A program made the translations under genes and the position numbers. Source: Pseudomonadota bacterium (GTDB lineage: Bacteria > Pseudomonadota > Gammaproteobacteria > Burkholderiales > Burkholderiaceae_C). Taken from it: 64,000 nucleotides of DNA. Every line of letters begins with the position of its first letter. Within the stretch, counting starts at the first letter, position 1. Under the pieces are notes generated by a model that made no database searches, was not told where the DNA came from, and worked only from the letters and a program-made list of their open reading frames with translations. The stretch covers positions 62,001-126,000 of the forward strand of contig JADFIG010000003.1 of assembly GCA_022566735.1 (NCBI GenBank), read 5' to 3'. This document shows, one piece after another, positions 10,732 through 20,679 of this stretch.

Positions 10732-10758
10732 TCAAGTCCGCGTGACGCCCGCCGAAAA
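10732..10758 (+). promoter_or_regulatory. Candidate sigma28 (FliA) promoter of the chemotaxis receptor
   Basis: TCAAGTCC, an 11-bp spacer and GCCGAAAA lie 48 bp upstream of the receptor start codon. The enterobacterial FliA consensus is TAAAGTTT-N11-GCCGATAA; here the spacer is exact, the -10 matches 7 of 8 positions and the -35 matches 5 of 8. Chemotaxis receptors are classic members of this regulon. Not experimentally shown. Confidence 0.55.
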
Positions 10759-10805
10759 ACAGAGGCCGTTCAGGCGCCTGCAGCAAAAACACATGGGATC
10801 TCTGC

Positions 10806-12350
10806 ATGAATTTCAGCAAACGCCTTTTGTTCTGTTTCGTTTTGCCCGCTGTCCTGTTTGTCTCCGCCATCGCCATGAGCGTGTGGGGGCTGGTGCAGAC
10901 CCAGCAGGAATTCGATCGCTACATCCGCACGGAACAGGCGGTCTCCGTGGGCCTGGCCGACATGTATGCGCAGGGCCTGCAAATGGGCCAGGCGCTGCGC
11001 AACATCGTGCTGGACCCGGGCAACCCCAAGGCCTACGACAACTTCAACAACGCGCAGGCCGCCTACGCCCGCACCTACGACGCCACGCTGAAGGCTGCCC
11101 GCGACACCGACATGGCGGCCGGCATCGGCGAGCTGGCCCCCCTGCGCGACAAGCTGAGCGGCAAACAGCAGGTGGTGCTGGACGCCGTCAAGAACGACCC
11201 GGCCAACGCCGCCCGCATCGTGACCAAGGAAGAAACGCCCGCCTGGCGTGGACTGCGCGAACCTTTGCTGGCGCAACTCAAGACCGCCCAGGCGCATGCC
11301 GCCCAGGCCAATGAGCAGGCCAGCAAGCTCGGGCGCCGCATGCTCACGATCAGCCTGACGCTGGCCGCCATCGCCCTGGGTGTCGCGGCCGTCCAGTTCA
11401 CCGTCATGCGCCGCACCGTGCAGACCGAAATCGGCGGGGACCCGGCGGTGGCGCGGGACATGCTGCGCCGCCTGGCCGAAGGCGACCTGACCTTCGACCT
11501 CACGTCCGACCTCGGCTCGCAGGGCCCCTTGCATGGCCTGATGGGCGAGTTGCAACGCACCCAACAGAACCTGCAGCAGCTGGTCGGCCAGGTCCGCCAG
11601 AGCACCGACAACATCCAGGGCGCCAGCACCGAGATCGCGTCGGGCAACCTGGACCTCAGCGCGCGCACCGAAACGGCTGCCAGCAGCCTGCAGCAGACCG
11701 CCAGCGCCATGGAGCAGCTGACCGACACGGTGCGCCAAAGCGCCGAGGCCGCCCGACAGGCCAACCAGCTGGCCTCCAGCGCGGCCGAAACCGCCCACCG
11801 CGGCGGCGACGTCGTCGCTCAGGTGGTTTCGACCATGGACGAGATCAACGCGTCGTCCAAGAAGATTTCCGACATCATCGGGGTGATCGACGGCATCGCC
11901 TTCCAGACCAACATCCTGGCGCTGAACGCCGCCGTGGAAGCGGCCCGCGCGGGCGAGCAAGGCCGGGGCTTTGCCGTCGTGGCAGGCGAGGTGCGCAGCC
12001 TGGCGCAGCGCTCGGCCGAGGCCGCGCGGGAAATCAAGGCCCTGATCGGCGCCAGCGTCGACCGCGTGGAGACGGGCGCCCGGCTGGTGGATGCGGCCGG
12101 CAGCACCATGACCGACATCGTCGAGTCGGTGAAGCGGGTCAGCGGCATCATCGGCGAGATCACCGCGGCCGCCTCGGAGCAATCGGACGGCATCGGGCAG
12201 GTCAACCAGGCGGTGACCCAGCTCGACCAGATGATCCAGCAGAACGCCGCCCTGGTGGAGGAATCCGCCGCCGCGGCCGCGTCGCTCAAGGGACAGGCGA
12301 CCACCCTGTCCGAGCTCATGGGCTCTTTCCGGCTGCGCAACCAGGCCTGA
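10806..12350 (+). CDS. Methyl-accepting chemotaxis protein
   Basis: A 514-residue inner-membrane receptor that signals to CheA/CheW. Membrane helix 1 is at about residues 8-29, a four-helix-bundle-like periplasmic domain follows to about 175, and helix 2 is at about 178-200. A HAMP region and the methylation helices come next. The conserved hairpin tip contains [20 protein letters not shown] near residue 364, which is diagnostic. Glutamine/glutamate-rich methylation stretches flank it ([17 protein letters not shown]). There is no C-terminal CheR-tethering pentapeptide. Ligand unknown. A FliA-type promoter lies upstream, which points to co-expression with flagella. Confidence 0.95.
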   Translation: MNFSKRLLFCFVLPAVLFVSAIAMSVWGLVQTQQEFDRYIRTEQAVSVGLADMYAQGLQMGQALRNIVLDPGNPKAYDNFNNAQAAYARTYDATLKAARDTDMAAGIGELAPLRDKLSGKQQVVLDAVKNDPANAARIVTKEETPAWRGLREPLLAQLKTAQAHAAQANEQASKLGRRMLTISLTLAAIALGVAAVQFTVMRRTVQTEIGGDPAVARDMLRRLAEGDLTFDLTSDLGSQGPLHGLMGELQRTQQNLQQLVGQVRQSTDNIQGASTEIASGNLDLSARTETAASSLQQTASAMEQLTDTVRQSAEAARQANQLASSAAETAHRGGDVVAQVVSTMDEINASSKKISDIIGVIDGIAFQTNILALNAAVEAARAGEQGRGFAVVAGEVRSLAQRSAEAAREIKALIGASVDRVETGARLVDAAGSTMTDIVESVKRVSGIIGEITAAASEQSDGIGQVNQAVTQLDQMIQQNAALVEESAAAAASLKGQATTLSELMGSFRLRNQA

Positions 12351-12388
12351 TCCTCGGCCATGCCCCTCGCTTGCGCGAAAATCCGGCC

Positions 12389-12580
12389 ATGAACTCGCCC
12401 GCCATGCCCGCCATCCCCGACGACGACCCGATGCCCCAGCCCCCCGAGGCACCGGACATCAACGCCTGCTGCGGCAGCGGTTGCGACCCGTGCATCTTCG
12501 ACGCGCACGACCTGGCGATGGACGCGCACCGTCAGCAGTTGCGGGCCTGGCAGGCGCGGCAGGCCCGCCGCGAGGCGTGA
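12389..12580 (+). CDS. Small oxidoreductase-like-domain protein
   Basis: A 63-residue cytoplasmic protein with the layout of the oxidoreductase-like N-terminal domain family (PF09791). A proline-rich lead is followed by PEAPDINACCGSGCDPCIFD and a helical tail DAHRQQLRAWQARQARR. The four cysteines in CC-x3-C-x2-C could bind metal or form disulfides. The ATG at 12389 gives the expected length. Biochemical role is unknown in bacteria. It sits 38 bp after the chemotaxis gene without an obvious link. Confidence 0.7.
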   Translation: MNSPAMPAIPDDDPMPQPPEAPDINACCGSGCDPCIFDAHDLAMDAHRQQLRAWQARQARREA

Positions 12581-12710
12581 CACACACACGCCACACGGCC
12601 CGGCCAAGATGCGCCGAAACACCCATCGGCAGGGGGCACCACACGCTTCAAGACCCAGCTTGAACACATCGGCCTTCCTGCCGGGGACAACGCATCCTCA
12701 GGAAGACCCC

Positions 12711-13451
12711 ATGCCGAAGTTCCTGGCCCCCTGCGTGCTGATCGCCATCCTGGCGATCCCCGCGGTCGCCACGGCGGCCGCCGCCCCACAAGCTGCCCCA
12801 CAAGCCGCCGCCGAAGCCGCCCCACCCGCCGCCCTGCCCATCGCGCAGCCGGTCGTCCGCCTGCCGGCCATCACCTCCCGCTGGCGCCGCCCGGGTGCGC
12901 CCAGTGCCCCGGACATCACGCTGGAAGAGATCGAGCGCTGCATGGGCCAGGACCTCGCGACGCAGCAGGATGTGCACGCGCTGCGGCAGCGGCAGTCGGT
13001 GCTGCAGGAAGCGCGCGCGGGGCTGGAGCAGGCCACCACGGCGCTGCAGGCCAGCCTCGCCGAGCTGGCGCAGGCCGGCCAGGACATGCAGGCACAGACC
13101 ACCCGCTGGAGCGCCGCCCACACGGCCCTGCAGCAACAGGCCGAGGAGATCGAGCGCCAGCGCAGCCGGCGCCTGCAACGCCAGGCCGAGGTCGAGGCCT
13201 TCAACGCCCGGGTCAAGGCCCACAACGCCGAGCTGGACCGCCTGCGCGAATGGCGGGCACGCCTGCTGAAGGAGAACGCCGCCTTCCAGCAACGCGTCGC
13301 GGCACACAACGCGCGCAATGCGGAGGCCCACACCCAGGTGGCCGCGTTCAATCAACGCAACGACGCCTTCCAGGCGGATGCCTCGGCCCTGACGAGGCGC
13401 TCGGAGAAAGCCGTCGCGGACTGCGCTGGCGAGAGGACCTTGCGCAAATAG
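12711..13451 (+). CDS. Exported coiled-coil protein of unknown function
   Basis: A 246-residue protein with a clear Sec signal peptide (hydrophobic APCVLIAILAIPAVATAAAA, cleavage probably after the alanine run near residue 23). An Ala/Pro-rich linker follows, then a long coiled coil from about residue 85 to the end, rich in Gln, Arg, Ala and Glu. A repeated pattern AFNARVKAHNAELD, AAHNARNAEAHTQ, AFNQRNDAF suggests internal repeats of about 25 residues in the coil. CMGQ and DCAGE supply two cysteines that could form a disulfide. An AGGAAG ribosome site precedes the ATG. I do not recognise the family; periplasmic location is inferred. Confidence 0.65.
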   Translation: MPKFLAPCVLIAILAIPAVATAAAAPQAAPQAAAEAAPPAALPIAQPVVRLPAITSRWRRPGAPSAPDITLEEIERCMGQDLATQQDVHALRQRQSVLQEARAGLEQATTALQASLAELAQAGQDMQAQTTRWSAAHTALQQQAEEIERQRSRRLQRQAEVEAFNARVKAHNAELDRLREWRARLLKENAAFQQRVAAHNARNAEAHTQVAAFNQRNDAFQADASALTRRSEKAVADCAGERTLRK

Positions 13452-13486
13452 CGCCCACCCAGCCCCTGCGCCCGGACCCCGGCGCC

Positions 13487-14925
13487 TCAGCCCTGCCGCG
13501 ACCGCGCCGCCGCCTCGCGCAGCTTGTCCTTCTTGCTCTTGCGCTTGCCCTTGATGCCGCCCGTGCCCTCGGGGTCGGTCAGCGGGTTGCGCAGCGCAGG
13601 CGCAGCGGCAGGCTCGGTCTGCGTCATCTCGAAGCCCGGCACCTGCTCGCGCGGCACGCGCAGGCCCTGGCGCTTCTCGATGAGGCGGAAGTGCGCCTCG
13701 GTGTCGGCGTTGACGAAGCTCACCGCCACGCCGCTGGCACCGGCCCGCGCGGTGCGGCCGATGCGGTGGATGTGGTCATCGGGCGAGCGCGGCAGGTCGT
13801 GGTTGACCACCACGGGCAGCGCGGCGATGTCGATGCCGCGGGCGGCCAGGTCGGTGGCCACCACCACCTGCAGCTCGCCGGCCTTGAAGGCGCGCAGCAC
13901 CTCGCGGCGGGCGCCCTGGCTGGCGTCGGCATGGAAGGCCGCGGCGCGGATGCCGGCCTTCTGCAGCTTGTGCGCGACCAGCTCGCAGGCGTAGCGCGTG
14001 GCCACGAAGACCAGCACGCGCGACCAGCCCTCTTGCGCGATGAGGTGGCGCAGCAGCGGCGTGCGCCGGGCGGCATCGACCTGGATGGCGCGCTGGTGGA
14101 TGTCGGGCAGGGCGGCGCCTGGATCGGCTTGTGGGTCGTCCAGGCTGGCGCGCAGGTCGATGCGCTCGGGCTCGCGCAACAGCGCCTGGGCCAGGGCCTC
14201 GACGTCCGGCGCGCAGGTGGCCGACAGCAGCAGGTTCTGGCGCCGGGCGGGCAGCAGGGCCAGCACGCGCCGCAGTTCGTCTTCGAAGCCCTTGTCCAGC
14301 AGGCGGTCGGCCTCGTCGAGCACCAGGGTCTGCACGCCGTCCAGGCTCAGGGCGTTGTGGTCGACGAGGTCGAGCAACCGCCCCGGCGTGGCCACGACGA
14401 TGTCGGCGCCGCCGCGCAAGCCCAGCATCTGCGTGTTGATGGACACCCCGCCGAACACGCAGCCCCAGCGCAGGGGCGCTTGCAGGTGCGCGGAAAAATC
14501 GCGCACCGCCTCGCCGACCTGCAGGGCCAGCTCGCGCGTGGGCACCAGGATCAGGGCGCGCGTGGGCCGGCGCTCGGAGTGGCGTTCGGTTGGACGCCCG
14601 GATGGCCGCGGGGGCCTGGCAGCCTGCCCTGCGCGCTGCTTGAACGCCGCGCTCAGGAAGTCCCCCTCGACCTGCTGCAGCACGGGCAGCACATAGGCCA
14701 GCGTCTTGCCGGAGCCGGTCGGCGCCAGCGCCAGCACGTCGCGGCCGGCCAGGGCCACCGGGATGGCCGCCGCCTGCACGGGCGTGGCCTCGGACAAGCC
14801 CCGCTCTTCGGCCGCGTCCAGCAGCGCCCGGGCCAGGCCCAGCGCGCTGAAAGGGCGCAGGGCCTGCCCGCCACCGGGCGTCACGTCATCGGGCGTCCCG
14901 TCGTGGGGCAGCACATCCCCCGCCA

Positions 14926-14926
<1 letters not shown>
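13487..14926 (-). CDS. DEAD-box RNA helicase (RhlE-like)
   Basis: A 479-residue ATP-dependent RNA helicase. The Q motif ATPVQAAAIP is near residue 47, motif I APTGSGKT at 68-75, motif II DEADRLLDKG, motif III SAT, motif V ATDLAARGIDI and motif VI HRIGRTARAG. The C-terminus is a short basic tail (GKRKSKKDKLREAAARSR) like that of RhlE proteins. Its ATG shares one base with the dbpA stop (TGATG at 14926), so translation is probably coupled. A low-complexity insert rich in Arg, Pro and Ser lies between motifs I and Ia. A likely role is ribosome assembly or RNA turnover; the exact subfamily is inferred. Confidence 0.85.
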
Positions 14927-16329
<1,403 letters not shown>

Positions 16330-16359
16330 GCAGGATTATCCCGGCAATGCGCCAGCGCG

Positions 16360-16979
16360 TCAGACGCCCTTGCCTGGTTTGTTCACAAAGTTCCGCATCA
16401 GGTAATCGTTGAACATCGGCACCGTGAAGGCGATGTCGATCTGCGCCCCCTGAGCCAGGTTCCAGCACTGATGGCTCCAGGCTTTGCCTGCCGCCCTGGC
16501 CGCTTCGCCCACGCGCAGGAACACCTCGGGCAAATCGTTCTCAAGGTCGCCACTGTCAGCCACCCCCGGCTCCGGATCCACCGAGAGCGAGGCATCGCCG
16601 TAGGACAGCTTGAACGCCGAGGCGAACGAGCGCAGTGCCCGCAAGGCCCGGTGAGCCTGGGCCTTGGCCTGGGCGGACATCGACAACTTGCGCAGGACCT
16701 GGTGCAGCTTGGGCAACAGCAACTCACCCAGTGGACGCCCCTCCGGCGCCTCGATGAACGAGGTCAGGTGCCCTGCGTTCTCCGCCAACTCTCGATCTTG
16801 CTCAGCAAAACCGTTTTGCCCACACCCCGCAGCCCCAGCAACATCTGCGAGCGGCTGGGCTTGCCAATCACCGCCCGCTGGATGGCGACCTCGGCATCAC
16901 GGAGGATGGCCTCCCGTCCAGCCAATTCAGGCGGGCGACTGCCAGCGCCGGGCGCAAAGGGGTTTCGCACAGGCGCCAT
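16360..16979 (-). pseudogene. Broken AAA-type ATP-binding protein (frameshift plus internal deletion)
   Basis: Two overlapping frames make one degraded gene. The first reads MAPVRNPFAPGAGSRPPELA and contains an intact Walker A (GLRGVGKT), then ends prematurely at ESWRRTQGT. The second resumes with ELAENAGHLTSFIEAPEGRP and continues to LENDLPEVFLRVGEAARA. One missing G near 16789-16793 explains the shift: KIE-ELAEN needs GAGGAG but GAGAG is present. After GKAW the expected Walker B region (LLIDE type) is absent, and the frame jumps to a carboxy-terminal FTVPMFNDYLMRNF. Without Walker B it cannot be a working ATPase. A good ribosome site (GGAGGAGG) still precedes the ATG at 16979. Confidence 0.75.
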
Positions 16980-17009
16980 GGGCATCCTCCTCCGGCCCGG
17001 CCCGCTTCC

Positions 17010-17291
17010 TCAGTCGGTGACCTCGACGCCCGGCATGAAGGCCACGCGGCCCTTGATGTCCTGCGCGGCCTCGGTGGGCTCGGGGTAGAACCACACGGCA
17101 TCGGGCTTCATCTCGCCGTTGACGAACAGGCTCAGCCACTGGGCCTGGCCTTTCCACACGCAGCTGCTGCGGTGGTTGCTGAAGGTGGTGTACTCGTCCT
17201 TGAGCGCGGCGCGCGGGAAGTAGTGGTTGCCTTCCAAGGTGACGATGTCGTCGCTTTCGGCGATGGTCACGCCGTTCCAGATGGCTTTCAT
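17010..17291 (-). CDS. DUF427 domain protein
   Basis: A 93-residue protein that matches the DUF427 family in length and pattern: MKAIWNGVTIAESDDIVTLE, then YFPRAAL, SNHRSSCVWKGQAQWLSL and VAFMPGVEV at the end. The family is common in bacteria; its biochemical role is unknown. It is a single gene, convergent with nothing and divergent from the MFS gene. Confidence 0.85.
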   Translation of the reverse strand: MKAIWNGVTIAESDDIVTLEGNHYFPRAALKDEYTTFSNHRSSCVWKGQAQWLSLFVNGEMKPDAVWFYPEPTEAAQDIKGRVAFMPGVEVTD

Positions 17292-17390
17292 GGTGCGCGG
17301 GGGTGGCCGGTGTCGGTCACGGGTTGGCTGCGATGGGCGATGCTACATCGCGGCTGTGCGATGCTGGCGGCCATGAGCCGCCCTGCCGAC

Positions 17391-17420
17391 CCTCCGCCTG
17401 CCTCCGCCTGCCTCAGCCGG
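17391..17420 (+). repeat. 10-bp tandem duplication that breaks the start frame of the MFS gene
   Basis: CCTCCGCCTG at 17391-17400 is repeated at 17401-17410 and followed by a degenerate third copy CCTCAGCCGG (17411-17420). The ATG at 17373 lies upstream in a frame one base off from the transporter. Removing one 10-bp copy would bring that ATG exactly into frame and give MSRPADPPPASAGLPRALPR in front of the first membrane helix. Confidence 0.8.
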
Positions 17421-17451
17421 CCTGCCCCGTGCCCTGCCCCGCGCCATCTGG

Positions 17452-18654
17452 GTGCTCGGCTGCGTCAGCCTGCTGATGGACATCTCCTCGGAAATGATCC
17501 ACAGCCTGCTGCCCGTGTTCATGGTCACGGCCCTGGGCGCCAGCGCGCTGACGGTGGGCCTGATCGAAGGCGCGGGCGAGGCCACGGCCCTGCTCGTCAA
17601 GCTGGTTTCGGGCACCTGGAGCGACCGGCTGGGCCGGCGCAAACCCCTGGCCCTGGCCGGTTATGCGCTGGGCGCGCTGTCCAAGCCCTTGTTCGCGCTG
17701 GCCGGCAGCCCGGGCATGGTGCTGGGCGCGCGGCTGCTGGACCGCGTCGGCAAGGGCCTGCGCGGCGCCCCCCGCGACGCCCTGGTGGCCGACATCGCCC
17801 CGCCCGCGCTGCGCGGCGCGGCCTTCGGGCTGCGCCAGTCGCTGGACACCGTGGGCGCCTTCCTCGGGCCGCTGCTGGCCCTGGGCCTGATGCTGCTGTG
17901 GGACAACGACTTCCACGCCGTCTTCTGGGTGGCCATCGTGCCGGGACTGCTGGCCGTGGCGCTGCTGTGGGCGGGGGTGGAGGAGCCGCAGCGGCCGCAT
18001 CCCGCCGGGCCCCCCGCCGCACAAGGGCAAGGGCAGGTGCAAGGGCAGGCTGCCGAGGCATCGGCATCGCCTGCCACGCCCACGCCCTTGCCTGCCGCCT
18101 GCTGGGCCGTGGTGGCCCTCGGCGCGGCCTTCACGCTGGCGCGGGTGTCCGAGGCCTTCCTGGTGCTGCGCGTCCAGCAAGGCGGCCTGGGGCTGGCCTG
18201 GACGCCGCTGGTGCTGGTCGGCATGAACCTGGTCTATGCCCTGGCCGCCTACCCGCTGGGGCGGCTGGCCGACCGCGTCTCGCACCACCGCCTGCTGGCC
18301 CTGGGCCTGGGCCTGCTGGTGGCCGCCGACCTGGCGCTGGCCGCGGGCACGCACTGGGCCACGCTGGGCCTGGGCATCGTGCTGTGGGGCCTGCACATGG
18401 CGATGACGCAAGGCTTGCTGGCCGCCATGGTGGCCGACACCGCCCCGCCCGAGCGGCGTGGCACGGCCTATGGCTGGTTCAACTTCGTCAGCGGCGTGGC
18501 CATGCTGGTGTCGGGCGGGCTGAGCGGCCTGCTGTGGGACCGCTGGGGCGCGCCCATGACCTTCGCGGCCAGCGCGGCCTTCGCCGTGCTGACGCTGGGC
18601 CTGCTGGCGCTGATGCGACTGGCGCGACGGACGCCACCGAGGCGAGGGGACTGA
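17452..18654 (+). CDS. Major facilitator superfamily transporter (start frame disrupted)
   Basis: A 12-helix MFS permease of about 400 residues. The first helix carries LMDISSEMIHSLLPVFMV, the loop 2-3 motif is SGTWSDRLGRRKPLAL, and a second copy-like motif YPLGRLADRVSHHRLLAL lies between the two halves. A Pro/Gln-rich cytoplasmic loop follows helix 6. As sequenced, the only in-frame start is a GTG at 17452 that cuts into helix 1 and lacks a ribosome site. The natural start is almost certainly the ATG at 17373, put out of frame by a 10-bp duplication. Either the allele is off or the reading is an assembly slip. Substrate unknown; a drug/metabolite exporter is likely. Confidence 0.75.
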   Translation: MLGCVSLLMDISSEMIHSLLPVFMVTALGASALTVGLIEGAGEATALLVKLVSGTWSDRLGRRKPLALAGYALGALSKPLFALAGSPGMVLGARLLDRVGKGLRGAPRDALVADIAPPALRGAAFGLRQSLDTVGAFLGPLLALGLMLLWDNDFHAVFWVAIVPGLLAVALLWAGVEEPQRPHPAGPPAAQGQGQVQGQAAEASASPATPTPLPAACWAVVALGAAFTLARVSEAFLVLRVQQGGLGLAWTPLVLVGMNLVYALAAYPLGRLADRVSHHRLLALGLGLLVAADLALAAGTHWATLGLGIVLWGLHMAMTQGLLAAMVADTAPPERRGTAYGWFNFVSGVAMLVSGGLSGLLWDRWGAPMTFAASAAFAVLTLGLLALMRLARRTPPRRGD

Positions 18655-18691
18655 GGCGCCCGCCGGTCATCCAGGATTCATCTGGGCTGCG

Positions 18692-18697
18692 TATAAA
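18692..18697 (+). promoter_or_regulatory. Possible -10 box of the His-rich protein gene
   Basis: TATAAA stands out in this G+C-rich context 9 bp before the start codon, but no good -35 is present at 17 bp. If used, the transcript would have almost no leader. Weak evidence. Confidence 0.25.
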
Positions 18698-18706
18698 CGC
18701 CCCACC

Positions 18707-19450
18707 ATGCTGTTCAACCCGCTGCACCTTGCCCGCACTGCCGGCCTGCGCCACCTCGTGGTGTGGGCGCTGCTGGTGGCCTTGCCGGTGCACAGCCTCT
18801 CCGGGGTGCTGCAGCGGGTGCTGGGCGCCAGCCACCGCCACACCCTCGCGGTCGAGGGCGTGGCGGCACCGACCCTGCTGGACAGCCTGCCCACCCGGCT
18901 GAGCAGCGGCCTGCGTCACCTGGTGGCCACGGCCGCCGGCCCCGGGGCACTGGCCCTGATCGACGGTGACCACATCCGGGCCCTGGCCCAGCGCCAGAGC
19001 GCCGAACGCCAGGCCCACCCCGAGCGCGGCCTGGCCCTGTTCAGCGCATCGGACCTGCGCCTGGCACTGGCGGCCTCCCCCCAGGCACCGTCCTGGCAGG
19101 AGCCCGCAGCCGATGCGCCAGCGCCGCAAGTGTCTGCACAAGCGCATGGCCATCCTCACGCCCCCGCGCACCCCCATGCGGAAGGCCACCACCACGACGC
19201 CTTCCAGCGCCACCTGCACGACACCCACGACGCCAGCGTGGTCGCCCTGGGCGACAAGGCCCACGCCGATGCCGGCACGCCGGGCCAGGCCAGCAGCGCC
19301 GATGCCGGCAGCGGCGTTTTCCCCCTGCCGGCGGCCGTCGCCGCCCTGCCCCAGCCCCCCGTGGCCAGCCCCTCGGCCTGGCGCCACCTGGGCACGCAGC
19401 CCTGGCGCAGCCACGTCAGCGGCCCGCTCGAACGCCCTCCCCAGGCCTGA
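18707..19450 (+). CDS. Exported histidine-rich protein, unknown function
   Basis: A 247-residue protein with one N-terminal hydrophobic segment (HLVVWALLVALPVHSLSGVL, about residues 16-35), a signal anchor or signal peptide. The distinctive part is a His-rich tract from about residue 145 (HGHPHAPAHPHAEGHHHD, then FQRHLHDTHD), with well over ten histidines in 35 residues. Such tracts bind zinc, nickel or copper in periplasmic chaperones and metal-uptake loops. A TonB-dependent receptor follows two genes later on the same strand. Together they suggest a metal-acquisition role, but I recognise no domain and the function is inferred. Ala/Pro-rich linkers surround the tract. Confidence 0.6.
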   Translation: MLFNPLHLARTAGLRHLVVWALLVALPVHSLSGVLQRVLGASHRHTLAVEGVAAPTLLDSLPTRLSSGLRHLVATAAGPGALALIDGDHIRALAQRQSAERQAHPERGLALFSASDLRLALAASPQAPSWQEPAADAPAPQVSAQAHGHPHAPAHPHAEGHHHDAFQRHLHDTHDASVVALGDKAHADAGTPGQASSADAGSGVFPLPAAVAALPQPPVASPSAWRHLGTQPWRSHVSGPLERPPQA

Positions 19451-19610
19451 GGCCCCGCCAGCCTCTCGAGGCTGCCTGACCGACGGCCCAGGCCACGCCA
19501 CACCGCTGGCCTGCCTGCCCCGTCGGCCCGAACGCGCACCCGCCCTGCCCTGCCACGCCGTGGCGGCAGGCCCGTGTCGCGCGATGCGAAACGCCCCCAG
19601 GGAGAACACC

Positions 19611-20597
19611 ATGGCCTCATGGACCCCAGACATCCTCGTGGACACCGATGAAGCCGGCCGCGCGCTTGGCCACGACCTCCACCAGCTCAGCCAGATCCCG
19701 CGCCAGCCCCACTGGCCCGCCGCCGTGCGCGAAGGCTTCGACGCCGCAGCGCACCTGGCCCACCCGTTTGCGCCACACGGCGCACGCCTCGGCCGCCGCC
19801 ACGCCGACCGCTTCACCGCCAAGTGGCTGCAGCTGCGCCTCAATGCCTGGCGCCGCCACCGCGCGGTGGCGCCCGACGTGACGCCCGGGCTGCTGCGCGA
19901 GCTCGACGTGACGCACTGCCCCGTCACCCGCGAGCGCCTCACCCACGGCGCCCTGCAGGACAGCGACGCCTCGGTGGACCGCCTGAACAACGACGCCGCC
20001 TACGCCGCCAGCAACCTCGCGGTGATGAGCGTGCGCGCCAACCGCGCCAAGGGTTCGCTGAACTTCGCGCAGGTGCTGGCCCGCGCCGAGTCGGCCACGG
20101 CCACCGACGGTCTCACGCCCACCGAGTGGCTGCGCCTGGCCGTGCTCATGCTGGGCCCGGCCCACGCCACCTGCCCGCACGAAGCGCCCGCGCTGCCCCT
20201 GTGCGCGCCCCTGCCCATGCACGCCGTGCGCCTGGCCCTGCAGCAGGTGCAGCGCCTGTTCACCGCGCACTGCCAGCGCCCGGCGGGCAAGAACCGGCTG
20301 CTGCGCGAGTTCGCCAGCGCCTGCCATGGCCACACCGCACGCCTGCGCCTGCAGGCCCTGGGCCAGGCCGTGCACGAAGGCCTCAAGCACACCGACGTCT
20401 GCTGGGACGTCTGGCTGCAGCCCGCCGTCATGGGCGCCTTGCTGCGCTGGCGCGAGGCCCTCGACGAGGCCGACTGGGCCCGTGCCGCGGCCTTGTCCGG
20501 CCGGCTCTCGCAGGCCCGCCGCGAAACCCCCGAGCGCCTGCGCCTGTGGCAGCTGCCCTCCCGCGGCTTCGTGATGGCCCGCCCGGGCTGGGCCTGA
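19611..20597 (+). CDS. HNH-like orphan protein
   Basis: A 328-residue cytoplasmic protein. Residues about 97-147 contain VTHCPVTRERLTHG, then SVDRLNNDAAYAASNLAVMS and RANRAKG. The second part matches the beta-beta-alpha half of HNH nucleases (SVDRI-N-GY-NL-N-K). The usual zinc CxxC pairs are missing and only one such cysteine is visible. The rest is alpha-helical, with ALQQVQRLFTAHCQRPAGKN and LALGQAVHEGLK-like segments. The ATG at 19611 follows a CAGGGAGA ribosome site. It may be a nuclease relative that kept the fold and lost activity. It lies between the His-rich protein and the TonB receptor, with no clear functional link. Confidence 0.6.
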   Translation: MASWTPDILVDTDEAGRALGHDLHQLSQIPRQPHWPAAVREGFDAAAHLAHPFAPHGARLGRRHADRFTAKWLQLRLNAWRRHRAVAPDVTPGLLRELDVTHCPVTRERLTHGALQDSDASVDRLNNDAAYAASNLAVMSVRANRAKGSLNFAQVLARAESATATDGLTPTEWLRLAVLMLGPAHATCPHEAPALPLCAPLPMHAVRLALQQVQRLFTAHCQRPAGKNRLLREFASACHGHTARLRLQALGQAVHEGLKHTDVCWDVWLQPAVMGALLRWREALDEADWARAAALSGRLSQARRETPERLRLWQLPSRGFVMARPGWA

Positions 20598-20679
20598 GGC
20601 GCCGCCTCGGCACCCCACGCAAGCCCACGCCGACGCCCAGGCCCACGCCCTTCCCACCTTCCCCCTGCCCCGCACCACC

